From contig NZ_JAJNAG010000007.1 of NCBI RefSeq assembly GCF_021010575.1, positions 1 to 64,000 of the forward strand: a stretch of 64,000 bases of DNA, read 5' to 3'. This document shows positions 55,417-64,000 of the stretch, piece by piece. The DNA comes from Limnobaculum eriocheiris (lineage in GTDB: Bacteria; Pseudomonadota; Gammaproteobacteria; Enterobacterales; Enterobacteriaceae). Each line of letters starts with the position of its first letter. Position 1 is the first letter of the stretch. The translations under genes and the position numbers were made by a program. The notes below the pieces were generated by a model that saw only the letters and a program-made list of their open reading frames with translations, had not been told where the DNA came from and made no database searches.

Positions 55417-55966
55417 CTAAACGCCATATCTCTTATTTCCTCCGGAAGTGATGCAATAGCGCCCACCGCGAGGCCCGATACAAATCCGTCCTGAGGAACA
55501 GGGGCATCCGCTGTCTGAATAGTTAATCGGTCTGACGACGGGCAGTGACCCTGACCAGAAACGATAAACAGCAGGTGCGATGGTTGGTTTTTTATTGTTG
55601 ATATAACAGTTATCAGTATTGCACAGTAAAGAAGAGGGTACCCATCTGGCGGGTTCTGTATCCGGCGTTATCCTTGACCAACTATCTCTTTGCTCATGAA
55701 TCAATACTTTCTGGTCTTGTTTCAGCGAAGCAATAACTTTCCCATTTGGGGAACTGCGCACATTAAGTTTTTTGGCACTGACATATTGCGTAACTAACTG
55801 AATTTCAGGCGGTGCTGAAGTGGTTTGGCCGCGATAATAAAGCAGTGGCTGTGGTATGAGGTGATGATTTATCTGAAGTGGTTGGTTTCTCTGATTTAAA
55901 GATGAAACCAACAACGACAATAACAATAAGGGCGATCATCATATTATTACGTTTAGCTCTGACCAT
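55417..55966 (-). pseudogene. SH3-domain (SH3b) protein, apparently frameshifted
   Basis: The best start is the ATG at 55966 with GAGGAAGA ahead of it. It opens a membrane-anchored N-terminus (MVRAKRNNMMIALIVIVVVG) that stops after about 53 codons. The next frame carries on with the bacterial SH3 domain (KKLNVRSSPNGKVIASLKQD, WVPSSLLC) and a cysteine-rich tail CPCSSGRICIGPRGGRYCIT that I recall from enterobacterial SH3 proteins. The two frames overlap in the linker, so one inserted base (or two lost) separates anchor from domain. A TTG-started soluble form from 55926 is possible but lacks a good ribosome site. Such proteins usually bind cell wall; here it is probably inactive or unanchored. 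Confidence 0.65.
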
Positions 55967-56509
55967 AATCATCTTCCTCGTATGAAAAGGTATGTTATGG
56001 CATAAGCATTTGATAATAATCAGCTGTCAGATTTGCCAGCTCTCCCGTAATAAACAGGGAATATTTTAATTTATCGCAGTCACTTCGCTTGTTTGGGTGT
56101 GAAGGCACAGCGGTGTTAAAGGTGCTCGCCCGTCGCACAATAATTGAGTACAGCACAACATCATTTACACACAAAACCTACTCACTCTGAATTCCACTCC
56201 TGTTACTTAAAAACAACACATTTCTATCGTGATATATCCCATTTGGTAATGAATAACCAAACAAAATAACCAATAAAAAACAAAATCATCAATATAAATA
56301 TCGTAAATTTCAATACAAGAAGCACATCACAAAATTGAAACTATCCGTAAAGTGTAAAAAAGTATGTTGATATTTATCAATATGTAACCAATCAATAAGT
56401 GGGCAAACTTATCGCCGTAGTTTGGTACCGCGTTTAATCAAAATAGAAAGTGGCACAGCTGCCATTAACCAGAAACGTTTATATAAGCCTCGCTTGAAGG
56501 AATTTTTAT
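55967..56509. promoter_or_regulatory. Upstream region of the S8 autotransporter
   Basis: These 543 bases are AT-rich with no gene. They contain a perfect FNR-type palindrome at 56367-56380, and the promoters of the S8 autotransporter and the divergent SH3 gene must lie here. Confidence 0.55.
56367..56380. promoter_or_regulatory. Perfect FNR-type box
   Basis: TTGAT-ATTT-ATCAA matches the FNR consensus TTGAT-N4-ATCAA at all ten positions. It is centred about 136 bases before the S8 autotransporter start, a reasonable distance for control of its promoter. This suggests oxygen-dependent expression. Confidence 0.6.
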
Positions 56510-59500
56510 ATGAATACGATGTTCGAGACATTTTTTGATAGTGCTCACCAAAAATCGTTTACAACTAATAAAAAACAGGAAAAAACCACAGGGTTAACCA
56601 AGTCTGCGGTTGCTTTAGCTATTGCTGCGGCAACCTTATCAATGACGGGAGGGGCAACGGCAGCCTATATCGAACCCGGACAAATTGGTGATAAAGCCAG
56701 TTGGGAAACCGAGGAATACGCTAAAGACTGGGGACTGAAGGCGATGAAAGCGTCAAGTGCCTATGCCTTAGGTTATTACGGGCAGGGTGTCAGAGTTGGC
56801 GTAATGGACTCCGGGGCGCTGTTGTTTAAACATTCTGATTTGAATGGCGAGCGCTTTCATGCGGTTCATGCCTCCGGGGTATATGGATCTTCTGGTTTAC
56901 GCTATCCACAGGTGGCAACAGGAGGCCAGCAGGGCGCTTATGTAAAAGGTGAAGCCTTTGATATCACCGGTGAATGGGTATTGGGCCTGAATGATGGACA
57001 CGGTACTCATGTAACCGGCACTGTCGGTGCCAACAGGGATGGTGAAGGTATGCATGGCGTTGCCTGGGGTTCCGATATTTATGTCGGTAACAACGGGGGC
57101 ACTGATAGTAATAACTATGGCCCATTCCAGGATTACCAGTACTTCTATACCGGCTGGAAAGCGATGGTGGATGCCGGTGCTGAAGTCATCAATAACAGCT
57201 GGGGTACCAATATTCGCATTGTTGACCGGAAAACCACCGGGAGCGACAACGGAAATACCGGCGTTCACCTGCCAGCGAATAATATCAATCAGTCAGAATA
57301 TGAGTATTTCTACTTCAACAAAATGTACGGTGATAACCCATCATTTGTTGATGCCGCTTATGATGCGGTGAAAGACACTACGGTAGTGCAAATATTTACC
57401 ACCGGCAACCGTGATTATGCTAACCCATTCTATCGTGCACTTTACCCCTATTTTAATCCGGAGGCTGAACAGCACTGGATTGCGGTGGCCGGTTTACAGC
57501 GCGTAACCGGAACCGATAACTACGCTCTCTCCTATACCTGGAACGAAGCTGGTGATGCCAAATGGTGGACCGTAGTGGCTCCGGGCAGCGTGATATATTC
57601 CACTACGGTGGATTCTGCTACCGGTGCCGCCGGTTGGGGAAATTCATCCGGTACCTCTATGTCAGCCCCTCATGTTGCCGGGGCAATGGGGGTTCTGCTT
57701 TCCCGCTATCAGGACATGAGTGCGCTTCAGGTACGTGATGTGATGTTTACCACCGCTAATCATCTGAATCCGGACGGCAGTGTATTAAATGGCTGGACCG
57801 CAGCAGAGGGTGTACCTGATGTCCGTTACGGCTGGGGTATTCCGGATCTGGATAAGGGTATGTACGGTCCGGGTCAGTTCCTGAGTAAATTTGAGTACAA
57901 CATGGCGACTACCCCGTTAGATGTCTGGAGTAACGACATTAGCCAAACCGGACTGGATGCTCGCCAGCAAGAGGATCTGGCGTGGCTGCAAGCCTATCAG
58001 GCCAACGGAATTGCTGCCGGTGGCGACTATGAGTTGGGGGATGATTTTGTTGTCAGCGACGGTAATAACGATCCAACGGATCACATTATCGATCTGGCGG
58101 ATGCAGAAAAATGGCGTCAGGAGTACTACGATAAACGCGCCGCCGCGATTCAGGCCAAAATTGATGCGGGTTCCTATATTGCTTCACTGGTGAAACAGGG
58201 CTCAGGTACGCTGGTGATGACCGGTGATAATACCTATGCCGGTGGCACTACTGTCGAAGGTGGCTCATTGTATGGCTTCACCGAATCGTTTGGCGATGGC
58301 AAAGTGAGGGTAAATGGCGGCCAGTTTGGCGTTATTTCCAGCTATAACGACGCCTTTACGCTAAAAGGCGAGCTGGCGTCAACGGAGAGTCATAAAGCCA
58401 ATATTGAAGTGAACGCCGGTGGTACCTATGTGGTCAGCGCCGGGGAAGATGTCAACGTAGGTGCACTGACCTTTAACGACGGCTCAATGATTACCGTGGG
58501 TTCCACCCGCAGAGACGTATTTAACGATGCATACCTGCATGGCATTACCGCAACGGGGAGCGTTACGGCGGATACCTTAACCGACGCGGATAAAGCGATA
58601 GTGACTCCGGACTATGCTTTCTTTAAAACCGATCTGGCGATTGCCGATAACACCATTACCGCCACCTTTGGCCGCAATAATGATGTTTCATTTGCCAGCT
58701 ATGGTAATCACCGCAACGGTCGGGCCATTGCACGGGCTATTGAAGCCTCGGGCACTACGCCAGTGCTGGCGCGTTCGGTGAGTGCCGCAGCGCTGAGTTC
58801 CGGCGGCCTCTACGATAAACTGTTAACCGCCACCAAAGATGAAGTACGCAATACCTTTAACTCTCTTGGCAGCGATATGTACCTGAACACACGCAACGCC
58901 AGCATTGTTAACTCGATGACCACCACTCAGGTAGTTAAGGATCAGGCAGCAGGCTCAGGCAATGGCCGTAAGGTGGAGATGGCCGATGGTTCAGCTCGTC
59001 TGTGGATGGCCGGTATTGGCAGTTGGTCTGAAGTGGATTATGGCCAGTCCAATATGGATGTGGATTTTTATGCGGCTCTGGTTGGTGTGGAAGCAGATAT
59101 TGCGGCCAGCACTAAGATGGGAATGTTCTTCGGCGCCGGTTCCACTAAGTTTAAGGGCGGTGTGCATGACAAAGTGGACAGTAACGATATGCACCTGGGC
59201 CTTTACGGTATAACCAATTTCGCCGAGGTAGCTTCACTGAGTTATGGTTTGATGTATACCCATCAGGATGCTGATGCCAAACGTAATCTGGTAGTGGTGA
59301 ATGATATTGGCAGTAATTCAGTTTCTGCGGATGCCGATATTGCCCAGATCTTCACGGAAGCCGCTTATCTGGGGCTGAATACCAATAGTTACTCCATTGA
59401 GCCGCATCTGGGCTTTAGCTGGATGCATATTAAATCGGATGATTACACTGAAACCGTTAGCGATATGGCATTCAAAACCAAAGTTGACGATCAGAACCTG

Positions 59501-59806
59501 CTGGTAACGACCTTTGGTGTTCGCGGTGGCTTGCCGTTTACCGTTGGTGAACTGCCGATGACCGTGAAGGCAGATCTTTATGGAATGCACTTCGCCGGAG
59601 ATAATACCGCCGAAGCAACCATGTATCTCGCGGATTCAGGTGTGGCTAACATCAAGGGCGGTAAGCTTTCCACTATGGCAGGAGCCGCTCTGGGTATTGA
59701 AGCGCAAGTGACCAAATCTGCATCATTTGGCGTGTCATATACCGGAGCCTACAACAGCGATATCACCTCAAATGGTGTTTACGCTAAGTTGAAAATTGAC
59801 TTCTAA
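56510..59806 (+). CDS. Subtilisin-like (S8) autotransporter serine protease
   Basis: This is a 1,098-residue type Va autotransporter with a protease passenger. An extended signal peptide ends near ATAAY (about 52). The S8 catalytic triad is complete: Asp100 in VGVMDSG, His164 in NDGHGTHVTG and Ser383 in GTSMSAPHVAG, with the oxyanion Asn300 in FTTGN. One PATR block (QGSGTLVMTGDNTYAGGTTV) lies near residue 560, and the barrel runs from about 829 (RLWMAGIGSWSEVDYG) to the terminal phenylalanine. The plan is that of Serratia Ssp-type and SphB1-like surface proteases, some of which process other surface proteins. AAGGA lies eight bases before the start. Its nearness to two autotransporters suggests, but does not show, that it trims them. 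Confidence 0.93.
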   Translation: MNTMFETFFDSAHQKSFTTNKKQEKTTGLTKSAVALAIAAATLSMTGGATAAYIEPGQIGDKASWETEEYAKDWGLKAMKASSAYALGYYGQGVRVGVMDSGALLFKHSDLNGERFHAVHASGVYGSSGLRYPQVATGGQQGAYVKGEAFDITGEWVLGLNDGHGTHVTGTVGANRDGEGMHGVAWGSDIYVGNNGGTDSNNYGPFQDYQYFYTGWKAMVDAGAEVINNSWGTNIRIVDRKTTGSDNGNTGVHLPANNINQSEYEYFYFNKMYGDNPSFVDAAYDAVKDTTVVQIFTTGNRDYANPFYRALYPYFNPEAEQHWIAVAGLQRVTGTDNYALSYTWNEAGDAKWWTVVAPGSVIYSTTVDSATGAAGWGNSSGTSMSAPHVAGAMGVLLSRYQDMSALQVRDVMFTTANHLNPDGSVLNGWTAAEGVPDVRYGWGIPDLDKGMYGPGQFLSKFEYNMATTPLDVWSNDISQTGLDARQQEDLAWLQAYQANGIAAGGDYELGDDFVVSDGNNDPTDHIIDLADAEKWRQEYYDKRAAAIQAKIDAGSYIASLVKQGSGTLVMTGDNTYAGGTTVEGGSLYGFTESFGDGKVRVNGGQFGVISSYNDAFTLKGELASTESHKANIEVNAGGTYVVSAGEDVNVGALTFNDGSMITVGSTRRDVFNDAYLHGITATGSVTADTLTDADKAIVTPDYAFFKTDLAIADNTITATFGRNNDVSFASYGNHRNGRAIARAIEASGTTPVLARSVSAAALSSGGLYDKLLTATKDEVRNTFNSLGSDMYLNTRNASIVNSMTTTQVVKDQAAGSGNGRKVEMADGSARLWMAGIGSWSEVDYGQSNMDVDFYAALVGVEADIAASTKMGMFFGAGSTKFKGGVHDKVDSNDMHLGLYGITNFAEVASLSYGLMYTHQDADAKRNLVVVNDIGSNSVSADADIAQIFTEAAYLGLNTNSYSIEPHLGFSWMHIKSDDYTETVSDMAFKTKVDDQNLLVTTFGVRGGLPFTVGELPMTVKADLYGMHFAGDNTAEATMYLADSGVANIKGGKLSTMAGAALGIEAQVTKSASFGVSYTGAYNSDITSNGVYAKLKIDF

Positions 59807-60461
59807 ATCTTAACTAACCCGATTCACGTATAGAAAGCTAATTTCTGTACGTGAATCGAATAGATGAGCTTGTCAGACGTATCCGTCTTTAAATAGTGAT
59901 GAATTACCGACCGTCGTGCGGTATGACAGATATCCGAATAAACAGAAACGAAATTGATTAAACCTGACCTGTGAATTACCGACGGTATTAATGGGGTTGA
60001 TTAATTTTCACTACTGATTAATAGAAACTATATAGTAAATAAATACAGCGTTAAGTATTGGGTTGATATATATATTTTGAGAATATCCTTTGATTTAATG
60101 GTGTTTTTTCATATATTTTATTTTGATTATCTAATTGTATTTATTGGTTTTTTTAAATTATTTTTTGCTTATATTAAATTTTAGCCACAATTTTATTGCG
60201 ATGATTTCATTTGGCGGTTATCAGAGTGATTAAAATGAGTGGATTTTTATCGTTAATCGAATTTTATTTGATCTGTTATAACTAAAATATCCCATGATTA
60301 TGGTTTATTAATATGCAAACAGATTGAGTTATCATCCTTTTTCACTAATGAAGTGGGTGCTATTCTGTGATTAATAAAATCGTTATGACTCAATTCATCA
60401 GGTATCGCCAGTCGATATCCTTAATCCTGCATTTAATATGGTTATTGAAGAAAGAGGCAAG
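59807..60461. other. AT-rich intergenic region before P450 gene
   Basis: Beyond the hairpin after the protease gene, these roughly 650 bases are strongly AT-rich and hold no recognisable gene or RNA. Confidence 0.5.
59820..59858 (+). terminator. Strong hairpin after S8 autotransporter
   Basis: CGATTCACGTA (59820-59830) pairs with TACGTGAATCG (59848-59858), and inner AGAAA/TTTCT extends the stem. There is no T tract, so it may terminate weakly or protect the transcript end. Confidence 0.6.
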
Positions 60462-61724
60462 ATGCATCACTTAAGTACGGATATTTGTCATTATTTATAC
60501 TCGTTAGCCGATGAGCAGAATGGTAATAACGTTTCCCTTGAGCTCAATGGGGTATCCACTTTGATTGTACAAAACAGGGAGGATGCCGAGTATGTTTTAC
60601 GCCGTAATTATGAGAACTATGAAAAGAACATGGCCTGGTTTAAGCAGGCTTTGGGTACATCACGCTTTTTTGAAAATGGTCAGATTTGGAAACTGCATAA
60701 AAATTTAACTCAGCCATTCTTAAATCGTTTTGACGACCAGCAAACGGTCAAACTCTCCATTCACCATGCACAGCAGGGGGTGGCACAGCTAATTGATGAT
60801 AGTTGTGCTGGTCAGCCAACGCTGGATGACGGCATATTCCGTAAGATGGCTATGGCGGTATTTATTGAGAATTTCTTTCAGGTTTCGCTGGAAGAGTCCG
60901 GTATTAATATTGATAACATTGCAGAACTGATGGAGTTCAGTTCAGAGTTCTCTTTTATACCGGCGGGTATCTTGAACACTCAACACCGGAGAAGGTTGGT
61001 TAAGCTACGGGCACTGCGCCGTCAGGTTAACGCGGATCTAAAAATATTCAGAGATCCTGAACGTATCAACCCGTTACTGGCGCGCATTCTCAATGCGGAA
61101 GCCGAACCGGGCAGCCAGGTCGTGCTGGAAGAGGAACTGATGGCGTTTTTAGCTGCAGGCTCAGAATCAACGGCGGCAACCATGAGCTGGGTTTGCTATC
61201 TGTTAGCCAATCACCCTGAGCAGCAGGAGCGGCTTTATCAAGAAGTGATGATGCATCCTCATCCGACTAACTGGCAACAGCTTAGTCAAATGCCGGGGTT
61301 AATGACCTTTATTTCTGAAGCGTTACGTCTGTATCCCCCCATACCGATCATTATCCGACAGGCAATCGGTGCGGATAAGATAGGTAATGACGCAATCAGC
61401 GCGCGGCAAAATATCATTATTTCGTTTATTGGGATTATGCGTAATAAAAATGTCTACCCAAATCCGGCTGAATTGAACCTCAGAGATGAGGATTATTCAC
61501 CTCTTAACGATAAAGAGAGCGGTATAGGCATCTCGTTTAGCCACGGGCCTCGCATATGCGGAGGCAAAGATTTCGCTTTAGTTGAGCTGGCGGGATTTGT
61601 TCATACCTTCCTGAAGCAGGCTTCGTTTACCCTGACTTCTGACTTACCTCCGCGTTTTTACTGGAAATCTCAGATGATAAATCAGGGCGGGCAACCGGTT
61701 AGGGTTACGCCACGTCTGGATTAG
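60462..61724 (+). CDS. Cytochrome P450
   Basis: This is a heme-thiolate monooxygenase of about 420 residues. All core P450 signatures are present: the I-helix oxygen-activation motif AGSEST (about 232-237), the K-helix ExxR as EALR (286-289), and the heme loop FSHGPRICGG with the axial cysteine at about 366. The substrate cannot be inferred, and no ferredoxin or reductase partner is next to it. P450s are uncommon in Enterobacterales, so transfer is likely. The second in-frame ATG is chosen because AGAGG lies just upstream; the first (60438) has no ribosome site. No membrane anchor is seen, which fits a soluble bacterial enzyme. Confidence 0.9.
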   Translation: MHHLSTDICHYLYSLADEQNGNNVSLELNGVSTLIVQNREDAEYVLRRNYENYEKNMAWFKQALGTSRFFENGQIWKLHKNLTQPFLNRFDDQQTVKLSIHHAQQGVAQLIDDSCAGQPTLDDGIFRKMAMAVFIENFFQVSLEESGINIDNIAELMEFSSEFSFIPAGILNTQHRRRLVKLRALRRQVNADLKIFRDPERINPLLARILNAEAEPGSQVVLEEELMAFLAAGSESTAATMSWVCYLLANHPEQQERLYQEVMMHPHPTNWQQLSQMPGLMTFISEALRLYPPIPIIIRQAIGADKIGNDAISARQNIIISFIGIMRNKNVYPNPAELNLRDEDYSPLNDKESGIGISFSHGPRICGGKDFALVELAGFVHTFLKQASFTLTSDLPPRFYWKSQMINQGGQPVRVTPRLD

Positions 61725-61742
61725 CGAATAGATAGCGTGCCA

Positions 61743-61790
61743 TAAAAAACTGCACCTTACTCAGTTGGGTGTCCAACTTTTGGGGTGCAG
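61743..61790 (-). terminator. Nested hairpin with T-run; resembles an insertion-sequence end
   Basis: CTGCACC/GGTGCAG (61750-61756 and 61784-61790) encloses AGTTGG-GTGT-CCAACT. On the minus strand a T run follows directly, so it can end the reductase remnant's transcript. The string TGCACCCCAAAAGTTGGACA also resembles the termini of some IS3-family elements, which would fit the truncation of the adjacent gene; this likeness is from memory. Confidence 0.5.
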
Positions 61791-61812
61791 TCCAATCTGC
61801 GGGGTTTTGTGT

Positions 61813-62662
<850 letters not shown>

Positions 62663-62932
62663 ATTAGTCAGGAATCGTGGGGGCGTTCGCTTTTTTACTG
62701 CTCGTAAGTTTTCGGGTAGCAAAGGTACGGTATATTTGTACCGAGATAGGGTCAATGGGAGTATGAGATAATTATCGGGTTTATTTAGAATTTTTGGAGA
62801 AAGCTCGCAATACGGTTGAAAATGAAGAATAAGTTACATTAGAACAACAGTTGATATACATATCACAGAAAAGAATAATATTTAGAGTTGAAAATTTTAT
62901 TTTGATATATTCGAAATTCAGGCATATCTAAA

Positions 62933-63325
62933 ATGGAAATTTCAATAATGGGTAATTATGGAAAAACAGCAATTGATGTTGTTAACAATTATTTGAATGG
63001 ACAGGATTTGTGTATAGCATGGAATAATCAGATTAGAAAATATACTTGTTCAGAAAGTAGTATCAAGAAACCATGTCCTAAACATGCATTTTTAGGATTG
63101 TGTGAAGCTGGTTTAGTTATCGGGATACCCAAAGGGACCTGCCCGAATTCAAATAATGAAAATAAGATTTATGCGCTTTCTTTATATCGTCTTCTTAAAG
63201 GAAACTTGACTTTATCTCCAAAGGAGCTTCATCGGCTATATGAAAAAGAGAGGGGTAAGTCCTTAACATATAATAGTCAGGCTGATGTAGTTATTTCTCT
63301 TTTTCGTGAAGGGTTACTGAATTAA
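62933..63325 (+). CDS. DUF6979-like protein, function unknown
   Basis: This protein of 130 residues resembles the DUF6979 family as I remember it: YGKTAIDVVN near the start, then AW, KKPCPKHAFLGLCEAGLVIG with IPKG, and a C-terminal SQADVVISLFREGLL. It has four cysteines and no membrane segment. The family's function is unknown to me; its small size and AT-rich, isolated position hint at an accessory gene. MGNYG, five codons further in, could also be the start. Confidence 0.6.
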   Translation: MEISIMGNYGKTAIDVVNNYLNGQDLCIAWNNQIRKYTCSESSIKKPCPKHAFLGLCEAGLVIGIPKGTCPNSNNENKIYALSLYRLLKGNLTLSPKELHRLYEKERGKSLTYNSQADVVISLFREGLLN

Positions 63326-63421
63326 TATATTGGTTCTATAATTTGTTATTTTTATGGATTTTATTTTTATTAATCGTAATGATATGATTCAATTGATTAT
63401 TTTACGGTTAAGGAGATGGCT

Positions 63422-63871
63422 GTGGATTTGAATAAAAGTGATATCTTATCTAGAGATATTGAAAATTACAGTAAACATATAAATGAGTTTAGATCTCAAG
63501 CGAATATTCAAGGAATTTGGTTATTCACTTCTACTTTGGGGTGTTGGAGCGTGAGCGTTCCTGTAATTCAGCTAATTGCAGCAGTTTTATTATTATTTAT
63601 TTTTGTATTTCTTGTTAATAAAGATATTGGTGATAAAAGGGAATTTTATAAGATAAAAGAAGAAATAGAAAAGGACATTAATGATCATCTGACAGGGGAT
63701 ACCAGAATGGCCAGACTATATGAATTAGAACAGGTAGAAGGATATCGAAAGTCTATTAAGCCTGTATTAAAATCATCTCCTGTATTTATCGTGTGTTATA
63801 TTTTTTATTCTATTAGCATTATGAGTTTTTTGGCTAATTTAATGCCGCAATACAAATTTTTACCTTTTTAC
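63422..63871 (+). CDS. Small membrane protein, unknown
   Basis: I do not recognise this product of about 150 residues. It has a hydrophilic N-terminus, a long hydrophobic block around residues 45-65 (VIQLIAAVLLLFIFVFLV), a charged helical middle (KIKEEIEKDINDH), and another hydrophobic block near the end (VFIVCYIFYSISIMSFLANL). AAGGAG lies immediately before an ATG at 63416, too close for normal initiation, and six bases before a GTG at 63422, which I take as the start. The DNA is AT-rich like the preceding gene. Confidence 0.6.
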
Positions 63872-63937
63872 TGATAGGCTTTTTATTTATTAAATATTGG
63901 ACTGTTCTGGCTTTTAATATTAATTTTCTTAAAATCT

Positions 63938-63964
63938 CAGGGATAACTATTTTAGTTATCCCTG
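63938..63964. terminator. Perfect hairpin near window end
   Basis: CAGGGATAACTA and TAGTTATCCCTG form a perfect 12-bp stem with a three-base loop. It could terminate the membrane-protein gene or a convergent gene outside the window. Confidence 0.6.
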
Positions 63965-64000
63965 GGACTCAATCTATACAATCAAAACACCTTCTCCTGC

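Overview
The window looks like chromosome from a gamma-proteobacterium of the order Enterobacterales. The metabolic genes read closely like Escherichia coli proteins (KduD, KduI, KdgT, AcnA, TqsA, YegTUVW, MtlA/MtlD/MtlR, Bax, EptB, MepH) and appear in familiar operons. The accessory content (giant repeat autotransporters, a cytochrome P450, IprA-like regulator duplications) suggests a less studied genus; a member of the Budviciaceae is possible, but that is a guess. No tRNA, rRNA, CRISPR array or prophage was seen.

Layout. (1) 1-1.5 kb is a decayed edge: the end of an IS1-like element, then a ROK regulator remnant and a divergent sugar-transporter remnant that have both lost their 5' ends. 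(2) 1.5-7.8 kb carries eptB (LPS phosphoethanolamine transferase), a small secreted protein, and the minus-strand operon kdgT - DUF4440 protein - kduI - kduD for ketodeoxyuronate/2-keto-3-deoxygluconate use, with CRP-like and KdgR-like boxes upstream. (3) 7.8-12 kb: acnA, tqsA and a truncated short-chain dehydrogenase. (4) 12.2-16.5 kb: yegW (GntR repressor) facing the yegTUV nucleoside/sugar-kinase/ADP-ribosylglycohydrolase operon. (5) 17-22.4 kb: a Bax-like glucosaminidase, a dense repeat island with structured elements and a 15-copy heptamer, then the mannitol genes mtlR, mtlD and an mtlA that is split by a frame change into EIIC and EIIBA. (6) 23-28 kb: two MFS transporters, a small unknown protein and a MepH-like murein endopeptidase.

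(7) 27.9-60 kb is the most unusual part. A minus-strand cluster of IprA/YaiV-like winged-helix regulators (three intact, three decayed copies) lies directly upstream of a plus-strand gene of about 18 kb. It encodes a predicted 5,999-residue autotransporter whose passenger contains eleven units of about 363 residues, several exactly 1,089 bp apart at the DNA level. Next comes a 1,630-residue paralogue with the same N-terminal and barrel regions but only one such unit. Then follow a frameshifted SH3-domain gene and a subtilisin-type (S8) autotransporter protease with a perfect FNR-type box upstream. I read this as a surface adhesin/protease island with its own regulator family; the functional link is inference.

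(8) 60.4-64 kb: a cytochrome P450, an aldo-keto reductase/LysR pair that has lost both 5' ends exactly as the ROK/transporter pair did, a DUF6979-like protein, and a small membrane protein.
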